Both the position numbers and the translations under genes were made by a program. The notes beneath the pieces are model-generated. The model ran no database searches, had not been told where the DNA came from, and worked only from the letters and a program-made list of their open reading frames with translations. Below are positions 29,961-42,593 of a DNA stretch of 64,000 nucleotides, one piece after another. Each line of letters starts with the position of its first letter. Position 1 is the first letter of the stretch. This stretch comes from Azolla caroliniana (lineage: Eukaryota > Polypodiophyta), in assembly GCA_043228905.1 (NCBI GenBank), contig JBHGNT010000005.1:6138001-6202000 (forward strand). The letters are read 5' to 3'.

Positions 29961-31290
29961 GAATGATCTTATGATAACATCACTACCTTTTACATAAGAA
30001 AGACACCTACCACCTACAAATGTCCAATAAACCTCGAAGATAGGCTCAAAGAGTTCCGGAGTTGGGCACAACAAAGTTGTACTTTAGTATCCAACATAAC
30101 ATCCCGCACTTTAACAAACCCAACTTGCCATCCTACGAAATTGCAATTGTAACAAAATCTTACCCTCCTATCCCAACATTTGTGAGGCCCACAAATACAT
30201 CTCTCTAAAAGGTATTAATATTCTCTTGTGTTGGCAAGAGGACACCGCTACACGTATTCCAACACACCACCAAAAAACTAACCATCAGATATCTTGGAAA
30301 ATTTCATTGACCTTTTGCTGTTCAATATGCTCCACCAAGAGGCTAAATTCCCTCGCTTTTCCCAATGGAATCTATACTTTCTGTCAAATGAAAGTGACCA
30401 CTTTTCGTTTGATAAAATAGTGAAAGTGAAATTCCACGAGCCCAAATACATTCATTCAGATTCAAATTTTGTGGCTCTCGCCCTCTCCCAATCATCTTGC
30501 AGTGGTAATCTGATTCCACGCCACCCATGGAATACCCATTTTCTCCCTTTGTCTTGCATGATGTAAATCGCATGTCTCCTTCGACTTGCATGATGTAAAA
30601 GTAAATCGTAGTGATGCTGTCGAATGTTCAATGTCCCATTTAGATCGCCATGGCAACAAAAAGGTAAGGCTAGGTAGGTAGCATGAAACCCTAGGACCAT
30701 CTTCGACAGTACCATTTTAAAGATGTACATGGAATGAGCAAACCCTAGGACCAGCTTCGATTGTACCATTTAAAGATGTACATGGAATGGGCAAACCCTA
30801 GGACCATCTCCGATTGTACCACTTTTAAGATGTACACGGAACGAGCAGATCTCGGGAATTTCGAATACAGAGAGATGCAGATCCATGGGATGAGAGAGGC
30901 TCGGATTGGACAACTCCCGCTCTCCGCTCCAAATCACAAAAGCCTCACTCAATGTCTACAAATAAATCATTGGCACAACAAAGTGTTTTTGTCTAAACCA
31001 ATCAAAGATCATCCATCTTCCATATCTCTCCTTTTGTGTATATGTATGTATGCATGTATGTATGTATGTATGTATGTATGTATGTATGTATGTGGTAATC
31101 ACCGATTCTCTGAATGTTAGATCTCTTCTCGAGATCTGAAGCCAAAAGTAAAAGAAAGCTGCCGTACATACATTATTCAATTTGCTCTCTATAGCAATAT
31201 TTTGGCGCCTCCTCCTCCTGCTTCTCGTATTTTTGTAGTCTTTTAATGGCCCTGTTTAATGATTCAGATTGATATAAATCCATTTGCAGC
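29961..31290. other. upstream region of the F-box gene with tandem repeats
   Basis: Possibly further minus-strand LINE debris up to about 30420, too decayed to support. About 30686-30850 holds three units of about 54 bp, each containing AAACCCTAGG (30686, 30740 and 30793). An (ATGT)n microsatellite lies at about 31037-31093. No coding region is seen. Confidence 0.5.
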
Positions 31291-32330
31291 AATAGGGAAT
31301 GAATGAATATAAATCTGTTCCACGTTTTGTCTTTGCTCTTTCATCGTCCACGATCCAACCGTCGATCCAACCCGCACAGGTAAGCCTTCCAATTTTCGCT
31401 GTTTGATCTTGGTTTGTTTATTTTAAATCTTCTGTAGTTAGTTTTGGGGATCCTTCCTAAGCATACCTCTTTCTTAGTGGAGTCCTTTCTCTACTACGCC
31501 AAGGTAATTCAATGAGTGCCAGGCTGTTATCTACTCTATTGTAGGTAACACGAGTAAATACAGACACCAACCATGCCTAACCTTGCTAGCGTTACACTTG
31601 ATTACAAAACCGAGGATTTCATTAATCACCCATACACTTAACTTAATCAAGAATATCAAGAAGACTTAACTCAACTCGAAGGACTTAATAAGGAAACATA
31701 CTTCAATTAAATAAAACCGTCCGGCGTCAAGCTTCATACAAGTCCCTCAAATACTTAAGAAGGATTCTTAAGACTTGAGATCTTTGCCTAAGATAGCTGT
31801 GGAGGAGAGAGGGAGATTAGACAATTTTTAAATTCTAGCTTAAAATTCAAAAATCAAGAAGACTGGGAAGAGCCTCCAACTTTTCCTTGTATACTTCCCT
31901 TTCAATGTAGTGCTTTTGATCTTAGGGCCCCACACTGGGGGGAGACAATTCCGTATCTTTCGGCATTCTACTTTTTCAAGGTTACAAGAGAGTCCTAAAG
32001 ATGGCTAGTTTTGTGCATGTATACAGACACATGTATGGACATATTACCATTACGATGCAGAGTTGCATTTAAGATCTTTGATCTGATTCTGATTCAACTA
32101 AGTTTATCTTGGGCATCTATTTCCATTCATCTGGAAGGCCCTTAGGGATTATCGTTATTTAACTCAATTTTCCCTTGAAGAATTGCTGCTCATCTACTTC
32201 AGAGATTAAAGATTTTATCCAACTTCAGAGATTTTATCTTCTACTTGGACCCAATCCCAAATTCAGTCCTTATCTTATATTGATTCTGCATGTCCATAGT
32301 GGAAGTAATACCCATCAAAAGAAGAGTAAA

Positions 32331-32680
32331 TACACACAATGAACTTTGATGTCCATTACATCTGTTCTTTGTATTTTTGTGTTTTACTGAGCACACGTTT
32401 TTAAAACATATTGCAAAGTCAAATTGCATGATTTTTGCAGCAAGTCCTATGTTTGTATGATGGGAGATGAAGGAAGCTTATTTGATAAGTTGGACAATGA
32501 GACTGCAAAATACACACAATGAACTTCGATGTCCATTACATCTGTTCTTTGTATTTTTGTGTTTTACTAAGCACACTTAGTTTTTAAAATAAATTGCATG
32601 AATGTTGCAGCAAGTCCTATGTTTGTATGATGGGAGACGAAGGAAGCTTATTTGATAAGTTGGACAATGAGACTGCAATA
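32331..32680 (+). repeat. tandem duplication covering intron 1 end and the start exon of the F-box gene
   Basis: Copy 1 (about 32331-32508) and copy 2 (about 32511-32680) share the intron end, the acceptor cag, the uORF and the first coding codons. Copy 1 runs into the copy 2 intron sequence, and its frame stops at 32520-32522 after 21 codons. It lacks a donor and is probably a decoy exon. Confidence 0.85.
32619..32630 (+). other. four-codon uORF overlapping the F-box start
   Basis: ATG TTT GTA TGA. The TGA (32628-32630) overlaps the main ATG at 32627, giving an AUGA junction that could couple termination to reinitiation. Confidence 0.5.
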
Positions 32681-35600
32681 TACGTGTTCAGCATGCTAAA
32701 TACATGCAAAGATCTAGTTAATGCAGCATGTGTCTGCCGGTTGTGGCGTGAATATGGTAAGTATAAGCTATAACTTATAAGTTTTATGGTTGGTGTACTT
32801 TTATTGACTGAAAATATAAATGATAAGTTTTATGGTTGATATACTTTTATTAACTGAAAGTATAAGTTATAAGTTGTATGGTTGATTTGCTTTAATATGA
32901 ATTCAGCGAGTCACATCCCACTAGATTTTAGTAGATTTATGTATACATTTTAAAATATCCAAAATATGCCAATGTTATTAGTTTTTAGCTGCATGTTTCA
33001 CTCTAAATGTGATAAATATCTAAGAACCTTAGTTTTTCATATGTTCTTTTAAAGGAAAATAATTAATAAAGATTCTTTCTTTATCCCACAAAATGTGAAG
33101 ACTTCTATTTTATTGTTCACCCCTCCCTTTGATTGTTTGAAATTTAGCGATAGATATTGTGGCAAATTTAGGAGCCTTTAGTAGTTTCTCTTCACAATCC
33201 CAATTAAAACTGTTCGAATGTCGTCTAATGATTATTCAAAAGAGAATTATTGACTTGCCTGGGAATATCTCATATAGTCCACAAGAGTTCATTCGATCTT
33301 ATGTAATCATAGCACAAAATTAGGCATTAGAAAATTTGAGTTTTGAAAGATAACTTAGCATGATGTTCCTTCTTAACTCATCCCTGAAAAGCTTTGGTAA
33401 TAGTATTCATGTTTTATGTGATTTTTTTACTCGTCCTTTTGATCCTTGTAAATTGAATCTCCACCATTTTCCTCCTCCTCTTAGATGCACACGCATTATC
33501 TTCATGATAACTAGATGAACAAGAAATCCCAATAATTCTCCAAACCAAGTTATTAATTTGAGGCAAATATTGCAATAACCCTGGTCAGAAAAAAGTAATC
33601 ATAGCTTCTCAAAAACATTGAATTATAACTGTTTGGTGAAAATTGGGTTATGTCTTGATGTGGAGGTTCTACAGATAAGGCAGGATATGCAGTAAGTCTG
33701 GAAGTCCCAACATATAGGTTAGATTGAGTACACACTTTTTGGCGTGGAATTATGGTGTGTGTCTTCGAAGCATTCATGGTGGTAGTCGAAGCTTAGATTG
33801 AGTATTCATTTTTTGGCGTGGAACTATGGTGGGTGTCTTAGAAGCATTCATGGTGGTATTTGACACAATTACATATGCACAAATGTGTGCGTGTGTATGT
33901 GTCTATGAGAGAGCTATATAACATCTTTTAAAATGCCAAAATGGCCTATAAGTCCAAAGAAGAGATGACATCTTACAATGTTTATACGCATAAATAGTAT
34001 CACATCACATATGATTTGTCTTTATACAGGTCTTTGAGTTGCTAACATAGGGGATTCACATGTTGTCATTGTCGCAATTCTCGGAGAAGGGTATAAAAAA
34101 TATATAAATGTTTATCCACCCACATCCACTCTCATACTCCTGCTACATATGAAGGATATTATGGGCAACAACTTATGAGGGACGGAAATGGACAATTGCT
34201 TTACCTTACCATATATTTAGCTCTATGTACAAGATGTTATATAGCTTTTGGAGGACAGGCTGCATAGTACACAAAGTCATGTATATATATGGTTCACATT
34301 CACAAGGTACCATTTTTCTTTGAAAGAGGCATTTACTGCTGAATGTACACTTCCTGAAACTGTGTACCAAACCATGGTGGTTTAACATATTGGTTTACCA
34401 CACCCTCTTGTATGTGTCTGGAGATATGGGACGAAAGTTTTGCAAATGCGGAAGATTTAGAGGAATATGGAATGGCCACTAGTTGGTCTATATGATTTCT
34501 CAGATGATAAGGATCAAAATATCAGTACCCAATCTAGACATGATCTAGGCATCACTATGTACAATGATCTCTTTCCTTATCTGTGCAGCTAGCAGAGGAA
34601 GGTGAAACCAATTGTTTGTAGATGCATGTGATGATATGGATGCATTCCCACCTATTGAGTATAGTCTCAACTGCCCATTTTTGGATGTGACCAAGCCAGT
34701 AATAAAGTGATAAAGAAAGATATTATAAAGTGGACACACAAAGAACTCAGATTATTCCAATAGTTCCTTGGGCACAAAGATGGCCAGCTAAAAGTCTTCT
34801 ATATTTTTCCTAATTTCTTTGGTTGATTCTTCGTGTGAATCTCCATTTTTTCAAATTTAACACTTTTCTTCTCAAAAATAGATCGTAGCAACATTCGTTT
34901 TTGCATTATATGATACTTTTTTGGACGCATGAACTTATGATTCTCCAAAATTAATTATGTTATAACTTCTAGTGTTTCAAATATCTCCAACTTGATCTGC
35001 ATATTAATGAAATTCGGTGAATTTATGGAGCATTCTTTGTTTAACATGTGTAGTTATGGAAGAGAAACTATGGAGAGGCTTGTGCATGAAGCATTATCAT
35101 GAATCTGGAGATTTTAAAATCGTACACATGAATGAGAGCGGTTCACTCGAACAAGCAAGTGATATTAGACAGCTGGGATATCCAGAAACAAAACTGTCTT
35201 TATATGCCATGTTTCTGTCCACACTACAAAGTTCTCCTATAGAGAGATCATGTATATTGGAACCTTTGCATGCGTCTAGCACTGACAATTTGCCACAAGA
35301 AAGTATTGTGCAAACTCTTTATCATGAAGATGAACTTAATTCTTATTGGTCAAGTACGGGTCAAAGCAACACCAATGTACCAGAGACACTCACTTACAGG
35401 CTCCTTTCTGACCTTTGTGTTGTTCACGAAGTGAAAATCCGACCTTTCCGAGGTAAATCTGTTTCAGTCGGGTTAAATGCTGCTATAAAAAGTTATAGCT
35501 GATCTTCATCCTTTTTAGTGAGTAATTGATGTTTTATCATGAATGAGTTCATGGTATTGAAGAAAGATGCATGTTCATATGTTGAGTGACTTCTGTGGAT

Positions 35601-38372
35601 GGAAGGATCTTCAATCCAACAATGACCGTAAGCGGATGCATGCATTGTCTCATGGATTTTTATCACAAGCTCTTGTTTGACGCATATCATTATTATTCTG
35701 ATGTGTGAAAGTAACCGTCCCCTTAAGGATTGGTATTAATCCTGAATAGAGGGCTTGAGAAACATTTTTTCTGCATCATAAGATTCTTTTTCTCGGGCTA
35801 CAAACAGAGCTCCTTCCTTTATTGTATTTCATTGTTGTGGACTTGGTGCCTACCATCTTTGCAATTACAATAGGGAAAAACACAGCACAATAGTCCTAAT
35901 TTGTCAAGTTTATACCAAAATATTCCTTTGTAGTAAAGCAATACAGTAGGTTATTCTGTTAGTTTTCTAAAGTAGGGCATTCTTATCAATACTGCACAAG
36001 CTAAGTTTATTTGGATGTTTTTCCGTTACTATAGTGAATGCAAAATATCACTGTTGGGATAGTGGTTCAGAATTTCGTCATGCATGTTTTATTGTCCAAA
36101 TGTTTTATCTTGATGACCGATACAGTCCCTGCTTATATGTATCAACTGATACATTTGATGCATGGAATGGAGAGTTTGGAGTGAGTGAGAAATGATAAGA
36201 ACACGAGTGTGCAAATGGGTGGCCTAAACTTCACATATCCACTGTCAGGAAACCAATCAGATTGACCTAACTTTAGCTTTTAAATTACTTCTACAGCTTA
36301 TCCACTGTCAGGAAACCAATCAGATTGACCTAACCTTAGCTTCTAAATTACTTTTACAGCTTAGTTACATGTATGCTCATAACACTATATGTGTATGTGT
36401 AAGAAGCTCAAACTCCATTGTGCTCTGCTTCCTTCAAGAATCGCTCCCCTATTAATAGCTGTAGTGCTCCTGTCAGCTCCTCAATTCAATTAGTTTGTTA
36501 TTCGCAAATCTTACCACCAGTGTGTTCTCAATGACCTCTTTTGTGGTGTGTATAATAAAGAAATAGGCAATCTACCTGAATAAACGCTGTGATTTTAATT
36601 TCAGCATTGTTCTCTATTAGTTTGTATCACAATGTAGATGCTTTATTCCTTCTTTTCTCATTTTTATTATGTCACTATTTTGCATTTTTCTCTATTTGTT
36701 TGTATCATAATGTGGATGCTTTATTCCTTCTTTTCTCATTTTTATTTATGTCACTATTTTGGGCAGCTAATTTTCAGGATGGAGATCCAATATATTCATC
36801 ACAGATGGTGCGTTTCCGTTTTGGATATTCTCATACTGGGCAGTCTCCGGGGAGTGGCGTTGTTGATTGTTTGTCAGACCAACCGAGAAACATAAATATG
36901 GGTGATTATGTCTGGACATATGAATCACCTGCATTTCCAATGGCCCAGGTTTAGATCCAAAATAGCTTTTTACTATAGTTATTGCATCAAAAGTCCATTT
37001 AATTTAAGATATCCCAATGATACTAAGTTCTTTCTTTGTGGGCATATTGGTAGTGTTTGTTTACAGTCGAGGTCTTTTTATTGTATTGAAATATTTAATT
37101 CATACATAAAGGGCATATGAGGAGTGTGCAGCCAATGTCTTTTTATGTTGTTAAAATGCCATTTATCCATAAAGGAAAAAATACAAGTTTTCGTTGTGCA
37201 TATGATATTTTTAATATAGATTGGGAAGTTATGACAGATATTTTTTCTGAATTACAGGAAGATACTTTGCAGTCATTTAGGCTTCCAAGGCCTGTACTCT
37301 GCATTGGTGGCATTTTCCAGGTTGAATTGATAGGCCGGGTTCAAACTCAGGCAATCGATAGTCTATATTATATTTGGTAAGTTATCTTTGAATACCATTT
37401 CTTTTTAAATATTTTACTTTTGCAAACACATTCTAGTTGATATATGAAAAGCAAAATTGTCTGAAAACATCATACTCTCATGATGAAAATGTTTTACGGA
37501 TCAGGTTAAATCAAAACGTTTTCAAATATGTGGTGAACCTTGATCTTCCAATGCTAGTACTTTACGTTTGTTTGAAATCTTGTCTTTTATTTGACTTTAT
37601 TCATAACCATTCAAAATATGAAGTGAACTTTGATTAGGTCTAATAGCAGTCATAATCCACTTTTGTTTGAAATCTTGTCTTTAATTTTACCTTTATTCCT
37701 AGTCTTATTACATTTTTTCCAAATTCATCCTCTTGGTTGTGATCTTAATCTTCATATTGTGTCTTGTTCTTGATTTGAACACCAGATCTTAATATCTTGA
37801 CCAAAATGCTCAATTTTGAGCTTCATTGAAATTTATAGTAGGTGAAGGCCTATCCCCTATTATTATACATGAAATTTGATTATAATAATAATAATAAATA
37901 CAAACATAAAATCTGTCTTGACAATATGTGAAAACAAACTATTGCATTCTCAGTATGAGGCTCTACCAAGGTCTTCCTTCTGCAATGTTTACAACTTACA
38001 TCGGCTGTATATAGTTCAGCACTTCCTTCTGTTTGGTGACTACATATAGTAAGCAATTTCCAAAACTTATGTATCATAGTCAATATTACTAATGTCACCA
38101 TATGGCATAATGATTCTTTTTGCAGTATTGCCTATGTGCATGTCCATGGGTTCCCAGTGTCTGATTTCAAGCTCGAAAGCATCGGGAAAGGTGGCAAGTA
38201 TTCATTCAAGTATCTGCTGGAACAAGAAAGGTGTGAATCTTCAAGAACAGAGCAACGTTTACCTAAGAAGGCTCAACTGCTACAATTGATTAGGGAAAAC
38301 CATTATCTCCTCCAGGTTATGTTACAGAACCACTATGATGGTGTGCTTCCTCGAGATGAGGATATTGAATAA
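32627..38372 (+). CDS. F-box protein, At4g00755-like
   Basis: Five coding exons in phase: 32627-32756, 35054-35452, 36767-36948, 37258-37376 and 38126-38372, giving 358 residues. A likely 5' UTR exon ends at a GT donor at 31380. The N-terminus carries an F-box (LDNETAIYVFSMLNTCKDLVNAACVCRLWRE), which would bind SKP1 in an SCF ubiquitin ligase. The rest matches the plant At4g00755 family in order: EPLHASSTDNLPQESI, YWSSTGQSN, VPETLTYRLLSDLCVVHEVKIRPFR, DPIYSSQMVRFRFG, WTYESPAFPMAQ, and LPRPVLCIGGIFQVELIGRVQ. The substrate of this family is unknown to me. A second in-frame ATG lies at 32630. Introns are long and carry several tandem duplications, reported separately. Confidence 0.9.
32757..35053 (+). 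repeat. F-box intron with local tandem duplications
   Basis: About 32757-32885 has three imperfect copies of a 'ataagttttatggttg' unit. About 33719-33858 has two copies of a 74-bp unit (ttggcgtggaa, attcatggtggta). No TE protein similarity is seen in the rest of this 2.3-kb intron. Confidence 0.65.
36237..36765 (+). repeat. F-box intron 2 with two tandem duplications, one at the 3' splice site
   Basis: A 63-bp unit is present twice (36237-36299 and 36300-36362). A 78-bp unit is present twice (36604-36681 and 36682-36760); the second copy ends six bases before the exon at 36767. Confidence 0.85.
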
Positions 38373-41300
38373 CAGGGGCTCAACGAAAAAAATTAAATGC
38401 AAATAGTGATTGATTGGTTGATTCAGCATCTTTTTTAAAACAATGTAGTGGATATAAATCATGATCAATCAAATTAGAAGAGCTTTGCTATTTTAAATCA
38501 AGCTGTTTTCTTCTATCAAAGTGACTCCTGTTATTTTGAAACTTTCGTGTGGTTTGTGATTTATGGTGACAATAATCGGAAAGGAATTTGTAATGTCTTT
38601 AACTTATGCAGTGCATTCATTATAAACTTTAACAATTCATGCAAGATGTATTATTTATTGCATTTTGGGATGATAAAGAGTCCAGAATTGTTTCTTTTGG
38701 AATTTCGGAGGCATTTTATAAAGAAAGTCTAGAAATGTTTCTTTTAGAGTTTCAGAGGCACTTTGCAATGATAAATAAAGTCTAGAGATCTTTCGTTTAC
38801 AAGTGGTACTGCATTTTTTGGTGATTTCTTTGTTTTGATGAATCAAATGGTGCTATCTCTGTTCATAGCTTCTTGTTTTGACAAACTTTAGAAAACAAAT
38901 GGTTGTCTACAGTAAAAATGTGCCCCAAAAGATGCATCAAAAGAATTCCAATGATGTGAATGATAAAGGGTGTTGATCGTGATAATGTTCAGCTTTAAGC
39001 TGATTGTGAAAGGCTCGTCCATTGTAATAAACATAATTTTATGCTGTGATTAAAAGGCTCAATGAGTATGTAAAACATAATTCAAAGGATCCATAATGGT
39101 GCATGCTACAGGTTTGAAGTTCATGGAATGATTCCTTCTGAATAAAGAATGCCAAAGTTATTGAGGTAACATAATATATAATTAGTTTTCTATTGTTTGT
39201 GGGTGGTTAATTCAGGTTGAACCTAATGTATGAGACAGCACCCAAAGGACACAACGAGACAATACTAAATATTCGTAGTCTGTAAAGGCTCACATTAAGC
39301 CAACTAAATTGGTCTTTCCCTCTAGTGCATCCTAATTTCATTAATCTCCCACTACAAGGACCAATTCTTCTACATATGCATAGATAAACAATAAATGTAG
39401 GAACTTGGAACTTCATTTCTCACTAGTTGGGCAAGTACTACAAACCTTTCATTTTTTTATTATTGTCTACCTATGACCAACAAGCCTGCATCAAATACAA
39501 CTAGTAATTGATGATCCAATTGCTAGGAATATGAAGCTAATGTCGCTACTTTGAACAAATTTTCTTTTTCAATATGATGATATAGGAATATGAAGCTAAA
39601 TACGTTTCGTAATATAGGAGAACACCCTTTGTTTATATTATTACTGGTACCTGATATATAAAACTAATGTTGTCTAACTAAATGAGCTAGGTCCAATTAC
39701 ATGGACTTTGTGTATTTAGACATGTACCTTTTGAAAGGGCACATACAATTTTTTGACATAAAAAAGCTTGTGTCACTTAACACTCATTTTCCATCATCTT
39801 ATCGGATTTTATGGCTTCCTTATGAGTGTTTGCCCATACAAAGCCGAACTCTACTTGTCTAACTAGATGACCTAGGTCCAATTACAAGAACTTTGTTTTT
39901 TTAGACATGTACCTTGTGAAAGAGCACATACAATTTGTTTGACATAAAAAATCTTGTGTGACTTAACTCTCATTTTCCATCATGTTATTGGACTTCATGA
40001 CTTCCTTAAGAGTATTTGCCTATACAAAGCCAAACTCTATAATGGGTATAGTTTTAAAATCTATATATCTTTTCTTGGTATTGAAACTTCCCTTTTAAGA
40101 TAAAATTGTGGAGCTCATAGTGACCTATCAATTTAAGTTATGCTTGTCCAAATGGGAAATTGTATGATCAAGGTATGCCTGAAATAATGAAACAATTGAT
40201 GAGACAATGAGAACGAGATGTACAAATGATTACATAGATATTAAGACAAGAAAAATAAGGACAATCAAATCTTCTCTTAGTACAAAATCTCTCCTTACAA
40301 AAGAGTTTTGTTCACATTATTGTTGGATTTGTTTCTTACCAATTGGACATGTGACATGACTCAAGACAACCACAAGATACTTCACCATACAATCACTTAA
40401 TTAGTGGGCCAATAGCTTTACTCTTGATTTCAAGCATATAGTCTATAGTCTAAAATGTGTAGAAAATGAATTACACATACACATAATCTCAATCTCTACT
40501 ATGGAAATGTACATATAATTAAAATGATCACTTCATATGCTTCGGTGATACCCTTAGGTTGGCTTACGCTAGAAAAGGTAGTCAAATTTTATTTGCCATA
40601 TAAGAAACACTATAAACCATTGCTAAATAAGAAATCTTGCAATATATAGTCTTAACTCATGAATTGAATGAATGCTTGCACATTTATTAATACCTGAACT
40701 CTTTATGAAAAAGATTGTTGAATGTTGACACCTAATGTTAATATGGGTTCACCTTTTTTATCTAAGAAGCGGTGCATTTCCACTAATGAGATATATTCAT
40801 CTTAAAGAGATCCAAGCAATTGTCTTTATGGTTCCTTCAATAATATTCATTTTAAATGCATAGTTAATATCGTAAGAATTGTGGAAATCACTCAGCTCGA
40901 TGAAAAATAAATCTATTTTGAAACCAGTTCTAATATCTAGGAGCCTTCCTACCAAGCCTCATGATAGTACTTGCCTCTATGTTATGGTTAAGTTTTGTCC
41001 AAAAAATGCCTCAATGTACGACACTAGGCTTTATATTATGGATGTAAAGGATCGCATTTGTATATTCTAAAGTAAACACTATTATGGATATAAAGGAGTT
41101 TATTGAACATGACGTGAAGTTTCATTCAGAGTAAATGAATATTAAGTACACGGACTTTACCATGCCTAGAGAAATCCAAAACAAATCTATCCATATATTG
41201 TTGGCCATGGTTTAGGGATTCGTATCGAAGCCATGAGTCCACGAGTAAAAGGCACTTGCATCAAAAAATGAACATTTGGCTCCATGTTCTTGGTTATTGC

Positions 41301-42200
41301 GGTACAACCTTGAATGCACGCGATAACCATTGAGACATGCGATATTATTTATAATAACACATGGTGTATTATTAATCTCTGAATTGATTGTATTCGTTAT
41401 AACTAGTTTGCAAATTGCTTTGGTAGTCAGTTTTGTCTACCATCTTAAATACCCTTGTACGTAACGTTATTAGGAAAGTGACCTAGATACATCGAATTCT
41501 TAGAACTCATGTAAAGTTTTGATTTCCTCTTACTAGAAATGACAAAATGCAACAACCAACTAAGTGGGCTTTGTTGTAAGAGGTTGCCAACATTGGCATA
41601 GCTTATGAGTCAAATATCAAGAGGTAAGCTTGTTTCGAAATACCAAGCTTAAAGTTGTATTATAAAATCAACATGATTGTAAAAATTGATGTTGTTGGGT
41701 AAAATCAAGTCCTAAGAAGTGGTATAAACACTATGTTTATCTTGCACTACCACAAAAAACCTTTCTAGGGTATGAGAATAGTAAATCCCCCCAAATGTTT
41801 CTTTTAAAATGATTCAAATGCCCTTGCTTTTTTTAATCAATCGAAATGATGTTACCATAACATTATTCGCAAATGATGTGTTGCTTTTTTATCTATATTA
41901 GAGAAGTTGATCAACATGTTCCTATATTTTTCTAAATGTTACCAGGAAAACTACTCGAGTTTATTTATTTATTGAAATTTTACCAAGATACCCCTCGTTT
42001 TTTGTTGTGGAAGTAATGAAAGGTGGCAGTTTTGAGAGGGGTTCAAGAGAAGCCTAGTTTTGTAGTTTCTATAAAGTTCACAAGGAGCCTAGTTTTGTAA
42101 TTTGGAGAAACGAGAAGCAGATATACATTTTACTAAAAAGTCCTTCTTCTTTTTTTAAAAAGGGAGAGAAAGCTTTTGCCTAAATCCGGGATTCTGATTA
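38373..42200. other. long intergenic stretch with a 188-bp tandem duplication
   Basis: About 39664-39851 is repeated at about 39852-40040 (about 85-90 percent identical by eye), sharing 'tttagacatgtacctt' and 'actcattttccatcat'. The remainder is AT-rich and probably old TE sequence. No gene is supported. Confidence 0.5.
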
Positions 42201-42560
42201 AGTGAATCTCAACCGTCCGATGAACAGAACGGATGGAGGGCCAAGATTCGATGAGCCCCCTCCACCTTCCCGCCACGTGTCGGTCGAAGAGAACCTGTTG
42301 CGCCGGTCATCTTCTGCCCCTGTCTTCCTTCAACACACGTTAAGCTCCGGAATTAGTTCTCTGCTTCTGCGTCTTCTTCTTCTTCTTCGTCTTCTTCTTC
42401 GCCATAGCCTCCTTTGCTCTCTATTCTGAGCTCGACCCGCCTCCCCCCCCATCAGAACCCCCCCCTTTCTCATTTGTGCGCCTCTCTGTTTCTCGTTCCT
42501 GCGTAATCTTTCTCGGCTTCTCTTCTCTCCATCACTGCCGCCACAGCCTGAAGCGTGTGC

Positions 42561-42593
42561 ATGAGCGCTTTTTGTATTCGCTTGTTTCGATGA
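42561..42593 (+). other. ten-codon uORF overlapping the trihelix gene start
   Basis: ATG at 42561 and TGA at 42591-42593; the TGA overlaps the main ATG (42590-42592) as AUGA. Confidence 0.45.
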
